From an uncultured Poribacteria bacterium (GTDB lineage: Bacteria; Poribacteria; WGA-4E; WGA-3G): a stretch of 64,000 bases of DNA. Below the pieces are notes generated by a model. That model was given only the letters and a program-made list of their open reading frames with translations. It did no database searches and had not been told where the DNA came from. Within the stretch, counting starts at the first letter, position 1, and the number at the start of each line of letters is the position of its first letter. Below are positions 44,291 to 52,648 of this stretch, piece by piece. Where the stretch lies: positions 2,970,506 to 3,034,505 of the forward strand of contig OX638316.1 in the NCBI GenBank assembly GCA_951812525.1, in the 5' to 3' direction. The translations under genes and the position numbers were made by a program.

Positions 44291-45733
44291 CTATACCGAA
44301 TCTGACAAGACCCAGGTATCCTTGCTGCCGCCGCCTTGGGACGAGTTGACAACAAGTGAGCCTTTTCTTAGTGCCACCCGTGTTAATCCACCCGGAAGAA
44401 CGTAAATATCTTCGCCATACAGGATAAACGGACGCAGATCGACGTGTCGTCCTTCAAAATGATCATCAATCAGCACAGGCACTCGTGAAAGCGCGAGCGT
44501 CGGTTGCGCGATGTAGTTGCGCGGGTTATCTTTAATGCGACTGGCAAACTCCTGACGTTCTGCTTGTGTTGAATGTGGGCCGATCAGCATCCCGTAGCCA
44601 CCAGACTGGTTCGCTTCTTTCACAACGAGTTCGTCGAGATGCTCCAGCACGTATTTTCGATCCGTATCCTCCCAGCACATGAAGGTCGGGACATTTGGGA
44701 CAATAATATCTTCGCCGAGATAATACTTGATAATCTCTGGCACAAACGAGCATACAACTTTGTCGTCAGCGACACAAGTGCCGGGGGCATTGACCAGCGC
44801 GATGCGCCCAGCTTTGTAAACGTCCATTAAACCCGGAACGCCAAGCATGGAATCGGGTTGAAACACTTTCGGGTCAAGGTAATCGTCGTTAATTCGGCGG
44901 TAGAGGACATCAATCCGCTCGAAGCCTTTCGTCGTTCGGGCGTGAACAAACCCGTCCATCACGACAAGATCACGTCCCTCAACTAATTCGACCCCCATCT
45001 GTTGCGTGAGAAAGGAGTGCTCAAAGTACGCAGAATTATAGATACCCGGTGTGAGAACTGCAACTTCGGGTGAGGACACTCTGTCCGTAACAAGGTAACG
45101 GAGCATATTCAACAAGTGGCTTGGATAATCTTCCACCGGCTGAATTTGTGACATCCCGAAAAGCTGCGGAAAGGTGCGTTTCATTAACTGCCGGTTTTCC
45201 ACAACGTAGGAGACCCCTGATGGGCAACCGAGGTTATCTTCCAATACATAGACTTGTCCGTCACTATCGCGCACTAAGTCTGTGCCGGTAATGTGGCACC
45301 AGATACCGCGCGGTGGGTCCAAGCCGATGCACGGTTTAAGGTAGCGTTCTGATGAAAGCACGACATCTGCCGGAACGATGCCGTCTTTGAGAATTTTCTG
45401 ATCGTGGTAAACGTCGTCGATGAATAAATTTAGTGCATGAATTCGCTGTTTGAGTCCACGCTCTATCCAATTCCATTCTTTGGCATTGATGATTCGGGGG
45501 ATGAGGTCAAAAGGAAAAATCTTTTCGATACCTTGTTCGTCGGCGTAGACATTGAAAGTGATACCCATTCGGAGCAAGGCGTGTTCAGCAGCAATTTGCC
45601 GGCGCGTGAGTTCCCCTTCAGGAAAACTCTCAATTCGCTCCACCAACATCTGAACGGCGGGACGAGGGCTCCCATCTGACTCAAACATCTCATCATAAAA
45701 TCCGTCAGTATTGTATCCATCAAATCCCATCAT
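44291..45733 (-). CDS. Circularly permuted ATP-grasp protein (DUF404/DUF407)
   Basis: A 480-residue stand-alone permuted ATP-grasp enzyme. Recognisable parts are 'ALNLFIDDVYHDQKILKDGIVPADVV', 'VYVLEDNLGCPSGVSYVVENRQLMKRTFPQLF', 'AVLTPGIYNSAYFEHSFLTQQMGVELVEGRDLVV', 'LVVKEANQSGGYGMLIGP' and 'YVLPGGLTRVALRKGSLVVNSSQGGGSKDTWVL'. These would bind ATP and ligate an amino group to a carboxylate; substrates are unknown. It is first of the minus-strand cluster, with GAGGAGG upstream of ATGATG. It matches the N-terminal half of the fused gene at 37045. Confidence 0.94.
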   Translation of the reverse strand: MMGFDGYNTDGFYDEMFESDGSPRPAVQMLVERIESFPEGELTRRQIAAEHALLRMGITFNVYADEQGIEKIFPFDLIPRIINAKEWNWIERGLKQRIHALNLFIDDVYHDQKILKDGIVPADVVLSSERYLKPCIGLDPPRGIWCHITGTDLVRDSDGQVYVLEDNLGCPSGVSYVVENRQLMKRTFPQLFGMSQIQPVEDYPSHLLNMLRYLVTDRVSSPEVAVLTPGIYNSAYFEHSFLTQQMGVELVEGRDLVVMDGFVHARTTKGFERIDVLYRRINDDYLDPKVFQPDSMLGVPGLMDVYKAGRIALVNAPGTCVADDKVVCSFVPEIIKYYLGEDIIVPNVPTFMCWEDTDRKYVLEHLDELVVKEANQSGGYGMLIGPHSTQAERQEFASRIKDNPRNYIAQPTLALSRVPVLIDDHFEGRHVDLRPFILYGEDIYVLPGGLTRVALRKGSLVVNSSQGGGSKDTWVLSDSV

Positions 45734-46092
45734 TGCAATGAGCCTCCTCTACCTTGACGCTATCGAGAATTCGGTAATCCCGCAGCAAGAATATAAAAAT
45801 ACTGAAGGGCAGCGATTTAGGAACCAGTGCCCTATACAAGGCATGATGCAATACTTATGCCAATGTTTATTTGCACAAAAGATTGATGACCTGTTTCAGT
45901 TGAATGCATAAGCCGACCCACTTGGACGTTGTACGGGATGAAAATACAGATAAAACTGCTGCGGGTCGCTTGCTAATTTTTTAGGCAAAGTAGTTGGTTG
46001 CTGTCCAATTATGATGCACCACTTAGGTTCAAGAATTATATCATAAACGTGAACTTTGGCGTTTAGTGTACAAGAATTTCTAAAATATAGAA
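45734..46092. other. Intergenic region upstream of the ATP-grasp cluster
   Basis: About 360 bases that should hold the promoter for the minus-strand ATP-grasp operon. I see no clear promoter, RNA gene or supported ORF. Confidence 0.35.
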
Positions 46093-46240
46093 TTAGCGTC
46101 TCGTGATTTCATCAATGACCAAGTTGCCTATGACAATCGCAGAGTCGCCCACCTCGATTACATCTATAGCAGAGCGTTCTGGGGTAAAGTATCTTGAGAC
46201 CGATCATCACAACAACTATCGTAATCATTACTTCAAACAT
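46093..46240 (-). pseudogene. Small membrane protein gene with a one-base frameshift
   Basis: An ATG at 46240 with GAGG 8 bases upstream starts a membrane helix (MFEVMITIVVVMIGLK). In a second frame, starting just after, the reading 'YFTPERSAIDVIEVGDSAI' and onward is sensible up to TAA at 46093-46095. Dropping one base near 46190 (CTCAAGATAC) would join them into about 48 residues. The total length, 148, is one over a multiple of three. It is either a decayed gene or a sequencing indel. The surrounding 45734-46442 region has no other gene. Confidence 0.45.
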
Positions 46241-46355
46241 GTTATTTACCTCTTATTATTTTATCACACTTTGGCATATTTGTCCAAACTTTAAGTTTGT
46301 TTTTTGTTATTAGTGGTTAGCATATTGTAACGTGCGTTCGATAAGGAGGGCTTGT

Positions 46356-46400
46356 ACCGCAAACTGTTAGTTTGCGATGGATGGCACAAACTAACAGTTA
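46356..46400. repeat. Palindrome family A, copy 3 plus half copy
   Basis: 'ACCGCAAACTGTTAGTTTGCGAT' followed by 'GGCACAAACTAACAGTTA', an inverted half copy. The change of CA to GC in one arm is matched by GC in the other, so pairing is preserved. Confidence 0.7.
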
Positions 46401-46442
46401 ATTTAAGAAAAAACTGAATTCTCTGGATTCTTGGGTGTGTTT

Positions 46443-47582
46443 TCAGCGTCCGTTTTGCATGGTGATAGCGTTTATGTTTTCCCTAACGCTCTCTTTGAAG
46501 AGACCAAGCTTCTCAAAAACACTTTTATCACCATGTTCAAAGTGAATCTCAAGATAGAGTCGCCACATCCGTAATATCATATCGCGATTGACACTGGATG
46601 CCTCGAACGGGATATTCTTGGATGAGTGGTCGGATGCCATTCGCTCAGCATTAACCTCTTGGAGCACGCTGATAAGTTCCCGCTCGAATGTGCGTGGGTA
46701 TCCGGTATTGTTCAGCACGATCTCATCGAGTTTAGTGTCGAAATCGGCGTGTGCAATAAAACTTTCTGACACACTATAGCGTGCACTATCAAACTGGTTC
46801 TGCATCTCATCATGCAGCCAAGAAGCCATATCGGTTGCCACCTTCGTTGATTTCTGTTCCGTTGATGGCAAAACGCAACGAAATCCGAGCGTTGCTATAC
46901 CATCATCTACAGGGTGTTGGCTTCTCCTTGAGATCCGAATATCTTCGGTGCTATCAAACCAAGAACCGCCACGGATTCTATGATACCTGCCGTGGATGTC
47001 GTTAACATCTAACCGATCTCGGCACCATTCTTCGACGTTTCCTGCCATGTCGTAGAGTCCATATTCGTTAGGCAGATAGCTTCCCACCTCTTATGTAGGA
47101 GGATGTTTAAAGTCTGTTATATCCGTGTAACGATCATAATTGGCTCTGTTATTAGGTCTCGCATCGCCCCACGGATATATCTTCCCCGTTAGTCCACCAC
47201 GCGATGCTTTTTCCCATTGTGTCTGTGTTGGCAACTCTTTACCTACCCACTCAGCGTAGGCTTTCGCAGCGAACCAACTGACTTTTACTACTGGATGATT
47301 TGCTTGCCTTTTCGGGTATATATTACCGTTCCAGAGAGATAAATAGTCATCGCCTACAACTGAGGTTAGTGCTTTGTCTTTTTGCCACTGTGGATTGGCA
47401 TCAATGAATTGTTGATAGTCTGCATTGGTGACTTCATATATGTCCATGTAGAACGGATCCGTGCCATCGGCGGCTGGAACGAGTGCCATACCTTCTGGCG
47501 GACCCGTTCTTCCATACCTCACCATGAAAACAAATAAAATACAGAGGAGGGATACATAAAGGATTGTGCTAAGGATTTTCAT
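46443..47582 (-). pseudogene. FGE/SUMF1-like membrane protein split by an in-frame TAA
   Basis: One frame of 380 codons interrupted by a single TAA at 47091-47093. The 5' part (47582-47094) has an N-terminal membrane helix and an FGE domain start ('MALVPAADGTDPFYMDIYEVTNADYQQFI', 'VVKVSWFAAKAYAEWVGKELPTQTQWEKASRGG', 'IYPWGDARPNNRANY'). Right after the stop the frame goes on 'EVGSYLPNEYGLYDMAGNVEEWC' and '(R)IRGGSWFDSTEDIRISRRS', which is what should follow in this family. A GTG shortly after the stop could restart translation. The final block lacks the FGE active-site Cys. It is either a pseudogene, a sequencing error or a readthrough. Confidence 0.8.
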
Positions 47583-48160
47583 TTTTTTCTCTCCGTGGTT
47601 TAGCGCAGTGTCCTGCCGTATTTTCAGCAGAAGAATCGATCGCGCTAACCGCTGTCTTCCCTTTTATTAATTTTTTTCGGATAAGACAGTAAGCGTAAGT
47701 CATAATATATTTTTTGTTTACTTTCGTATATTAACGCGAATTCGGCTGAGGACTTTGATGTGTAAGCATGAATTATTTAGAAATTGTCTTTTCCTGCCCG
47801 CAATGAACCCCGCGTTTCAGTTGAGCAAGTTTCGTGCCAATACCTATGATGGTTGTATCAAAACCTGTAGAATCCCAAGTAGATTTTGGTGTAGAATGCC
47901 TGGAACGCAAGCGGACACTGGGTTTGTCAAAGGGAGGAGGGGTGTTTACTTTTTTCTAAAAAAATGGCGGTAGAGCGGGGAGCACCTATTTGCAAGCCTT
48001 TTTTATTACGAATCAGCACGAATTGTATGTCGCAGCACAAAAGTTGCTGTCCGTGACGATTTCAGTATTGATGTTTTTGTGGAACGAGAAGAGAGGATAG
48101 AGTAGGCGAGGTTTCTCAACCTCGCCTGTTTAAAGTGTATCAGCGATTGTAAAATCGGTG
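47583..48160. other. Intergenic region with one family B palindrome
   Basis: About 578 bases without a gene I can support. The only clear feature is GGCGAGGTTTCTCAACCTCGCC at 48105-48126, just beyond the stop of the PhyH gene. Confidence 0.4.
48105..48126. repeat. Palindrome family B, copy 1
   Basis: GGCGAGGTT-TCTC-AACCTCGCC, 9-base stem. Other copies: 49437, 49714, 52627, 61725, 62962. Lies 35 bases after the PhyH stop and could act as an mRNA 3' end. Confidence 0.75.
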
Positions 48161-49339
48161 TTAAACAACGGTTTGGAAGGCTTCCCACGCGTCGCCTGCT
48201 GCCGCTGCTTGACGTTCCAACTCGGTACGCCACCCGGCGACTTTTCCCGATTTGATTTGTCTAATGTCATAACCAGCGTATCGGTCCTCGAGCGTATCTC
48301 CGAGTTTTTGGGACTTTGCCCACCGATCCCACGCTGTCTGCATCCACGCCTGTGGCAAAGCCTCTCGGACGGCAGGATCAAGTTGCCATGCGTTTCGTGC
48401 GTCTGCAACTGATGGTTCATCGGTGGATTCACCCGACCATTTCGACCAGCCGATCGACAATGTATTGCGCTCGCGTTCCGGCACGGTATGTCCAGTGTGG
48501 ATGTTGTTGCCATTGCGGATGAGTGCCTCGCCTGCCTTGAGTCGAATAGCGACCTGACCCGGCAACGGATCGGTCCCGTTCCAACTCGGTGTGTATGGGA
48601 CCCCCTGGTCTTTCATGGATTGTGGGAGTAGCACATCGTGTTCATACGGCGTGCGCCATCGGTGGTGGCTACCCGGGATGACCTCATGGCATTCGTCGTC
48701 AACGAGTGCTAAAAACATGCTCACACTGTTCCGTTCGGTAATTCGCTTCTCATTGCTTTCTTGGATTTCTTTCCAGCGAATCCGCTCAACCTCTTCGGAG
48801 TAGTCTTCAGGGGTTTCGCCGCGGATTTCTCGTTGTGAGAAATAACCTGCTCCATCGCCCCACCACGTTACGTCTCGGTGCCAACTGGGTCCGTTCTCCT
48901 GTTTGCGTGGATTTGCCCAGAGCAGCATGCCACTGAATGTCATGTCCTCAGGCTGGAGTCCGTGACACCATGAACTGACGAAATCGAGAAAATTCGTGGA
49001 ACCGTGGAATTCGGCGAAACAGGATTCATTGAAAGCAGGATGGATGAGTCCTCGGATTGCCCACGGTTCGTCGTGTGCCGCGCGGTGGACGTACCCCTTT
49101 GAGCAATCAATTTTATCGTAGACGTGTTCAGGTGCGGTCGCATCGGTAACACGGCGACCCGCCTCTCGAAGAATAGGGATCCAAGGGTTATCGACAAAAT
49201 CGGTGATGATGAGAAAACCGTGCTCCTTTAGGAATGCCAATCTTTCAGGTGTGGCACCCGGAGCCGAAAGTTCGGGTAGAGAATCAGCAAAGGCTGGGGC
49301 GCGATAGGTCTCCTTCACTGGTGCTTCATTCGTACTCAT
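48161..49339 (-). CDS. PhyH-family dioxygenase (large form)
   Basis: A 392-residue phytanoyl-CoA dioxygenase-like protein. The proximal iron motif is H-x-D in 'GPSWHRDVTWWGDG' (about 175-190), followed by a family-specific 'GYFSQREIRGETPEDYSEE' insert. 'HEVIPGSHHRWRTPYE' and 'NGNNIHTGHTVPERERNTLSIGW' carry the conserved Gly-Ser-His and the distal His and Arg. Its iron site looks complete, so it is likely an active oxygenase. RBS AGGGAGGAAG before ATG. Divergent from the tandem PhyH genes at 49887. Substrate unknown. Confidence 0.9.
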   Translation of the reverse strand: MSTNEAPVKETYRAPAFADSLPELSAPGATPERLAFLKEHGFLIITDFVDNPWIPILREAGRRVTDATAPEHVYDKIDCSKGYVHRAAHDEPWAIRGLIHPAFNESCFAEFHGSTNFLDFVSSWCHGLQPEDMTFSGMLLWANPRKQENGPSWHRDVTWWGDGAGYFSQREIRGETPEDYSEEVERIRWKEIQESNEKRITERNSVSMFLALVDDECHEVIPGSHHRWRTPYEHDVLLPQSMKDQGVPYTPSWNGTDPLPGQVAIRLKAGEALIRNGNNIHTGHTVPERERNTLSIGWSKWSGESTDEPSVADARNAWQLDPAVREALPQAWMQTAWDRWAKSQKLGDTLEDRYAGYDIRQIKSGKVAGWRTELERQAAAAGDAWEAFQTVV

Positions 49340-49436
49340 AGTTCTTCCTCCCTGTCGGACGGTGAATATGTTGAGCCAATGCGTTATTTTAGCACATTCT
49401 ATATATTTATCAAATTAACACGCTACTTTCTCGGTA

Positions 49437-49456
49437 GGCGAGGTTTCTAACCTCGC
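49437..49456. repeat. Palindrome family B, copy 2
   Basis: GGCGAGGTTTCTAACCTCGC, directly followed at 49466 by a family C element. Confidence 0.7.
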
Positions 49457-49465
49457 TATGCAGCT

Positions 49466-49490
49466 GTAGGAGCGATCTCCCGATCGCGAC
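49466..49490. repeat. Palindrome family C, copy 4
   Basis: GTAGGAGCGATCTCCCGATCGCGAC. Compared with the 39.8 kb copies, GGGATC is replaced by GCGATC in one arm and GATCCC by GATCGC in the other, so pairing is kept. Confidence 0.7.
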
Positions 49491-49666
49491 TCTTCTCCTA
49501 TGGCAGGGCATTCAATTTTACAACAATTTATATCCGGACGCCCGAACTTGTTCGGGACAATGCACGTAACCCGAATAAATTCGGGCGTCCATCAACAGGA
49601 ATCCTTTACATAAGTAAACTTATTTCTTAAACTATGGTAAAACCTACAAATAAATGGACATCTTTG

Positions 49667-49690
49667 TAGCATAAACTGTTAGTTTGTGGT
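49667..49690. repeat. Palindrome family A, diverged copy
   Basis: 'GTAGCATAAACTGTTAGTTTGTGGT', with a changed left arm (GCATAAACT) and an intact right arm. Confidence 0.6.
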
Positions 49691-49713
49691 GTTGGCGACG
49701 TAACACACCGGTA

Positions 49714-49735
49714 GGCGAAGTTTCCTAACTTCGCC
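49714..49735. repeat. Palindrome family B, copy 3
   Basis: GGCGAAGTTTCCTAACTTCGCC, with a compensated G-to-A / C-to-T pair relative to the other copies. Confidence 0.7.
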
Positions 49736-49800
49736 GGGCAGAATGTCTAATTAATTCTAATATCTACCATAAATGACCCTACTCCTATGGAAAAATGACT

Positions 49801-49828
49801 TTGACTTTTTCGCCCGATGTGTTATTAT
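49801..49828 (+). promoter_or_regulatory. Sigma-70-type promoter of the tandem PhyH genes
   Basis: TTGACT (49801-49806), a 16-base spacer and TATTAT (49823-49828). The start site near 49835 leaves a leader of about 50 bases with an AGGAG site before the ATG at 49887. Confidence 0.6.
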
Positions 49829-49886
49829 ATTTACAGCGGTTCAGCGGGTTTTCTCGCTCCCGCAAACTCACAAATAGGAGATAGCA

Positions 49887-50735
49887 ATGCCTACAGAATT
49901 GACACCACAGGACAGAAGTTTTGCGTTAAGTGCCGATGAGTTGAGGTTTTGGAACGAAAACGGTTATTTAATCCGTTTGAACGTGTTCACCCCCGAAGAG
50001 AACGATGCATTCCGTCAAGTCGCTGAAGACATTGTGGATCAGAAACGTCCGTTCCCACCAGAACACATTGATCGGAACGCGCTCGTCAAAGACGGAAAGG
50101 TTGAGGAGCAAGGTATCTATGCGATGCATAAAATCCATTTCCCTAGCTGCTACGATCCGGAATTCCTCGCACGTGTACGTGATTCTCGGCTAACCGACCC
50201 GCTCGTTGACATCCTCGGTCCAGACATCCTCGGTATCAACACACTGTTTATCTGGAAGGCACCGAAGATTGGTCTCGGTTTCCCGTGGCACCAAGACAAG
50301 TTCTACTTTCGTTCTCGGTTCAAAACCGAAACCACCGTTGGAACGTGGACAGCTATTGATCCAGCAGATACAGGGAATGGGTGTCTCTATGTTATTCCGG
50401 GCAGCCACAAATGGGATATTTTCCAGCACGACGACCTTGAAGGTTCACAACAGCAGGAATTCAAACTGGCACGCGGTGTGCGAGATGAAGACGGTGTCGC
50501 GATAGAGGCACCACCCGGTGCGGTGATCTGGTTTCACAGTCATCTTTTGCATAAGAGCACGGACAACCATAGCCTACGGTTTCGCCGGAGTTTCGTCTCT
50601 CATTACCTCAGTGCACAGGCGGAGTGGGCGAATGGCAGGAGAGGACAACCGGTCATGTGGGTTCGCGGCGAGACCTTCGACGGCAAGGTTAACGAAGTTG
50701 AACGCGATGTTATCCCCATTTCCACGTCCGATTGA
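49887..50735 (+). CDS. PhyH-family dioxygenase, tandem copy 1
   Basis: A 282-residue phytanoyl-CoA dioxygenase-like enzyme. 'ALSADELRFWNENGYLIRLNVFTPEENDAFRQV' is the N-terminal block. 'GLGFPWHQDKFYFRSRF' carries H-x-D, 'GNGCLYVIPGSHKWDIF' the conserved loop, and 'VIWFHSHLLHKSTDNHSLRFRRSF' the distal His and the 2-oxoglutarate Arg. The iron site is complete. RBS AGGAG before ATG. It is the paralogue of the next gene, 53 bases away; most of the central residues are identical. Substrate unknown. Confidence 0.92.
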   Translation: MPTELTPQDRSFALSADELRFWNENGYLIRLNVFTPEENDAFRQVAEDIVDQKRPFPPEHIDRNALVKDGKVEEQGIYAMHKIHFPSCYDPEFLARVRDSRLTDPLVDILGPDILGINTLFIWKAPKIGLGFPWHQDKFYFRSRFKTETTVGTWTAIDPADTGNGCLYVIPGSHKWDIFQHDDLEGSQQQEFKLARGVRDEDGVAIEAPPGAVIWFHSHLLHKSTDNHSLRFRRSFVSHYLSAQAEWANGRRGQPVMWVRGETFDGKVNEVERDVIPISTSD

Positions 50736-50788
50736 TGTTATTGTAAAATTAAATCTGAGGTATGCAACTTCAATAACAGGAGAGGGTA

Positions 50789-51652
50789 GTGAGCAAAGAA
50801 TCAATACCACGAGATCGACATTTTGCGCTAAGCACGGACGAGTTAGCACATTGGAACGAGAACGGTTACCTCGTCCGATTGAACGTATTCTCGGCTGAAG
50901 AGAATGGTGTGCTCCGTCAAGTCGCTGAAGACGTTGTGGATCAGAAACGTGCATATCCAGCCATGAACGTTGATCAGAACGCACTCGTCAGAGACGGAAA
51001 AATAGAAGAGCAAGGCATCTATGCGATGCACAAGATTCATCATCCGAGTTGTTACTGTCCAGAATTCCTTGCGCGTGTGCGCGACCCTCGTCTCACCGAC
51101 CCGCTCGTTGACATCCTCGGTCCAGACATCCTCGGCATCAATAATCTGTTTATCTGGAAGGCACCGAAGATCGGACTCGGTTTCCCGTGGCATCAAGACA
51201 AGTTCTACTTCCGCAATCGGTTTAATACAGAAACAACCGTCGGGACGTGGACGGCTATTGACCCAGCGGATAAAGAGAATGGTTGTCTCTACGTTGTTCC
51301 GGGTAGCCACAAATGGGATATTTTCCAACACGATGATCTCGAAGGTTCGCAACAACAGGAGTTCAAGTTGGCACGTGGTGTGCGAGACGAAGACGGTGTT
51401 GCGGTAGAGGTGCCGCCGGGTGCCGTGATCTGGTTCCACAGCCATCTCCTGCATAAGAGTATGGACAACCACAGTCTGCGCTTCCGTCGTAGTTATGTTA
51501 TCCACTACCTCAGTGCCACGGCAGAATGGTCACGTCCTGGCGCACGCAATAACAGGAAGCGACAACCCGTTATGTGGATTCGCGGTAAGACTTACCCCGA
51601 CAAGGTACACGAAGTCGAACGCGATGTCCTACCCATCTCCGAATCAGACTGA
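50789..51652 (+). CDS. PhyH-family dioxygenase, tandem copy 2
   Basis: A 287-residue close paralogue of the preceding gene, in the same direction. It keeps 'FPWHQDKFYFRNRF', 'GCLYVVPGSHKWDIF' and 'VIWFHSHLLHKSMDNHSLRFRRSY', so the iron site is complete. It differs by a short insert near the C-terminus ('SRPGARNNRKRQPVMWIRG'). The start is GTG 50789 behind ACAGGAGAGGG. The duplication looks fairly recent, since nt identity is high through the body. Confidence 0.92.
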   Translation: MSKESIPRDRHFALSTDELAHWNENGYLVRLNVFSAEENGVLRQVAEDVVDQKRAYPAMNVDQNALVRDGKIEEQGIYAMHKIHHPSCYCPEFLARVRDPRLTDPLVDILGPDILGINNLFIWKAPKIGLGFPWHQDKFYFRNRFNTETTVGTWTAIDPADKENGCLYVVPGSHKWDIFQHDDLEGSQQQEFKLARGVRDEDGVAVEVPPGAVIWFHSHLLHKSMDNHSLRFRRSYVIHYLSATAEWSRPGARNNRKRQPVMWIRGKTYPDKVHEVERDVLPISESD

Positions 51653-51683
51653 CTTTATTATGAAATCCAAAAAATGGTATTGT

Positions 51684-51702
51684 TAGCCCCAGCGGGGCGA
51701 CA
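51684..51702. repeat. Palindrome family D, copy 1
   Basis: 'TAGCCCCAGCGGGGCGACA', with CCCC-AGC-GGGG pairing. Other copies: 53645, 53697, 56759 and a weaker one at 56808. Confidence 0.65.
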
Positions 51703-51799
51703 GGTGTGTAGAATGCTTGGACATCCGTAATTTCCAATAGAAATCCTTCTTGAATGTATATAACTTTTTAGGACGCGACTTGAGTTATGAAAGGAGTGC

Positions 51800-52585
51800 A
51801 TGATGACTGTTCAGAAATTGCCTATAATAGTACTGATAATGCTAATTGGGCTGCTGTGCATCACCAGTGTATGTGTGGCGAATGTATTAGAAGACGCGCT
51901 CGTTGGTGTATGGCTTTTTGACGAAAATCAAGGTCTGAAAGCGGATGATGCTTCCGGTAACGGTCATGAGGGTGCTATTAAGGGGGCGAAATGGGTTCAA
52001 GGGAAAATAGGAACGGGACTTGAATTCGACGGGGATGGTAATATCGTAGAAATCCCACACGACAAAGTATTCGATCTCACCGAATACACAATATCGGCGT
52101 GGGTCAAAACGGAGCCAACCGGTCTCTGGCAAACGGTGATTGGGAAGGAACCTGTCGCTGGGAACCCTAGGAATTATGGTATATTCGCTGCGGGTAATAC
52201 AAATCTGCTGGGAGTGAACTACACCACAGGTGGGGCATGGAAGACCGCCTTTAGCAAGACAGTCGTTGCCGATGGCAAATGGCATCACGTTGCTGCGACC
52301 TTTGATGGCGAGTTCCTGCGGGCATATATGGACGGTGTGATGGAAGGCGAAACCAGAACCGAGATTCCGCCCGACCATAATACGGAGCCCGTGCGGATCG
52401 GACGCTGGGGCAATCCAAGGGGCGATTACTGGTCAGGTGTCCTTGACGAGGTCGCAATGTTCAATCAAGCACTCACTGAAGACGAGATCCAGGATATTAC
52501 GATGAATATGCGGGATGCGTTGGCGGTGGAGGCGTCGGGTAAGCTTGCGGTGACGTGGGGAACACTGAAGCGAAGCAGTCAATAA
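51800..52585 (+). CDS. Secreted LamG domain protein 3
   Basis: A 261-residue protein with a signal peptide ('PIIVLIMLIGLLCITSVCVANV', cleaved near residue 28) and one LamG-like domain ('GVWLFDENQGLKADDASGNGHEG', 'GLEFDGDGNIVEIPH', 'TISAWVKTEPTGLWQTVIGKE', 'WHHVAATFDGEFLRAYMDG', 'YWSGVLDEVAMFNQALTEDEI'). It ends with a shortened form of the LamG tail ('LAVEASGKLAVTWGTLK'). Compared with the pair at 4.7-6.5 kb it is diverged in the domain but keeps that tail. RBS AAAGGAG before ATGATG. Extracellular binding protein of unknown ligand. Confidence 0.88.
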   Translation: MMTVQKLPIIVLIMLIGLLCITSVCVANVLEDALVGVWLFDENQGLKADDASGNGHEGAIKGAKWVQGKIGTGLEFDGDGNIVEIPHDKVFDLTEYTISAWVKTEPTGLWQTVIGKEPVAGNPRNYGIFAAGNTNLLGVNYTTGGAWKTAFSKTVVADGKWHHVAATFDGEFLRAYMDGVMEGETRTEIPPDHNTEPVRIGRWGNPRGDYWSGVLDEVAMFNQALTEDEIQDITMNMRDALAVEASGKLAVTWGTLKRSSQ

Positions 52586-52626
52586 TCGAGCGATACTAAC
52601 CCAAAAATCCCTGTTCTCTCTCCGCT

Positions 52627-52648
52627 GGCGAGGTTTCCTAACCTTGCC
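52627..52648. repeat. Palindrome family B, copy 4
   Basis: GGCGAGGTTTCCTAACCTTGCC (one mismatch), 41 bases after the LamG stop. Its right end overlaps the end of the convergent DUF5615 gene. Confidence 0.65.

Larger units (their letters stand above)
49340..49886. other. Divergent PhyH intergenic region rich in palindromes
   Basis: About 547 bases with four palindromic elements (49437, 49466, 49667, 49714), a further inverted pair 'CGCCCGAACTTGTTCGGG ... CCCGAATAAATTCGGGCG' (49540-49589), and the promoter at 49801. No ORF is supported. Confidence 0.6.

Noticed and set aside
46443-47582. True formylglycine-generating enzyme for sulfatase maturation
   Set aside because: The final 'GGSWFDSTEDIRISRRS' block lacks the active-site Cys, and no sulfatase gene is in the window.
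47755-47973. A 72-codon plus-strand ORF
   Set aside because: No ribosome site, no domain, odd Cys/Arg/Phe composition; it looks like chance in a non-coding gap.
49400-49760. CRISPR array in the palindrome-rich gap
   Set aside because: The elements are different palindromes at irregular spacing, not identical direct repeats with unique spacers, and no cas gene is present.
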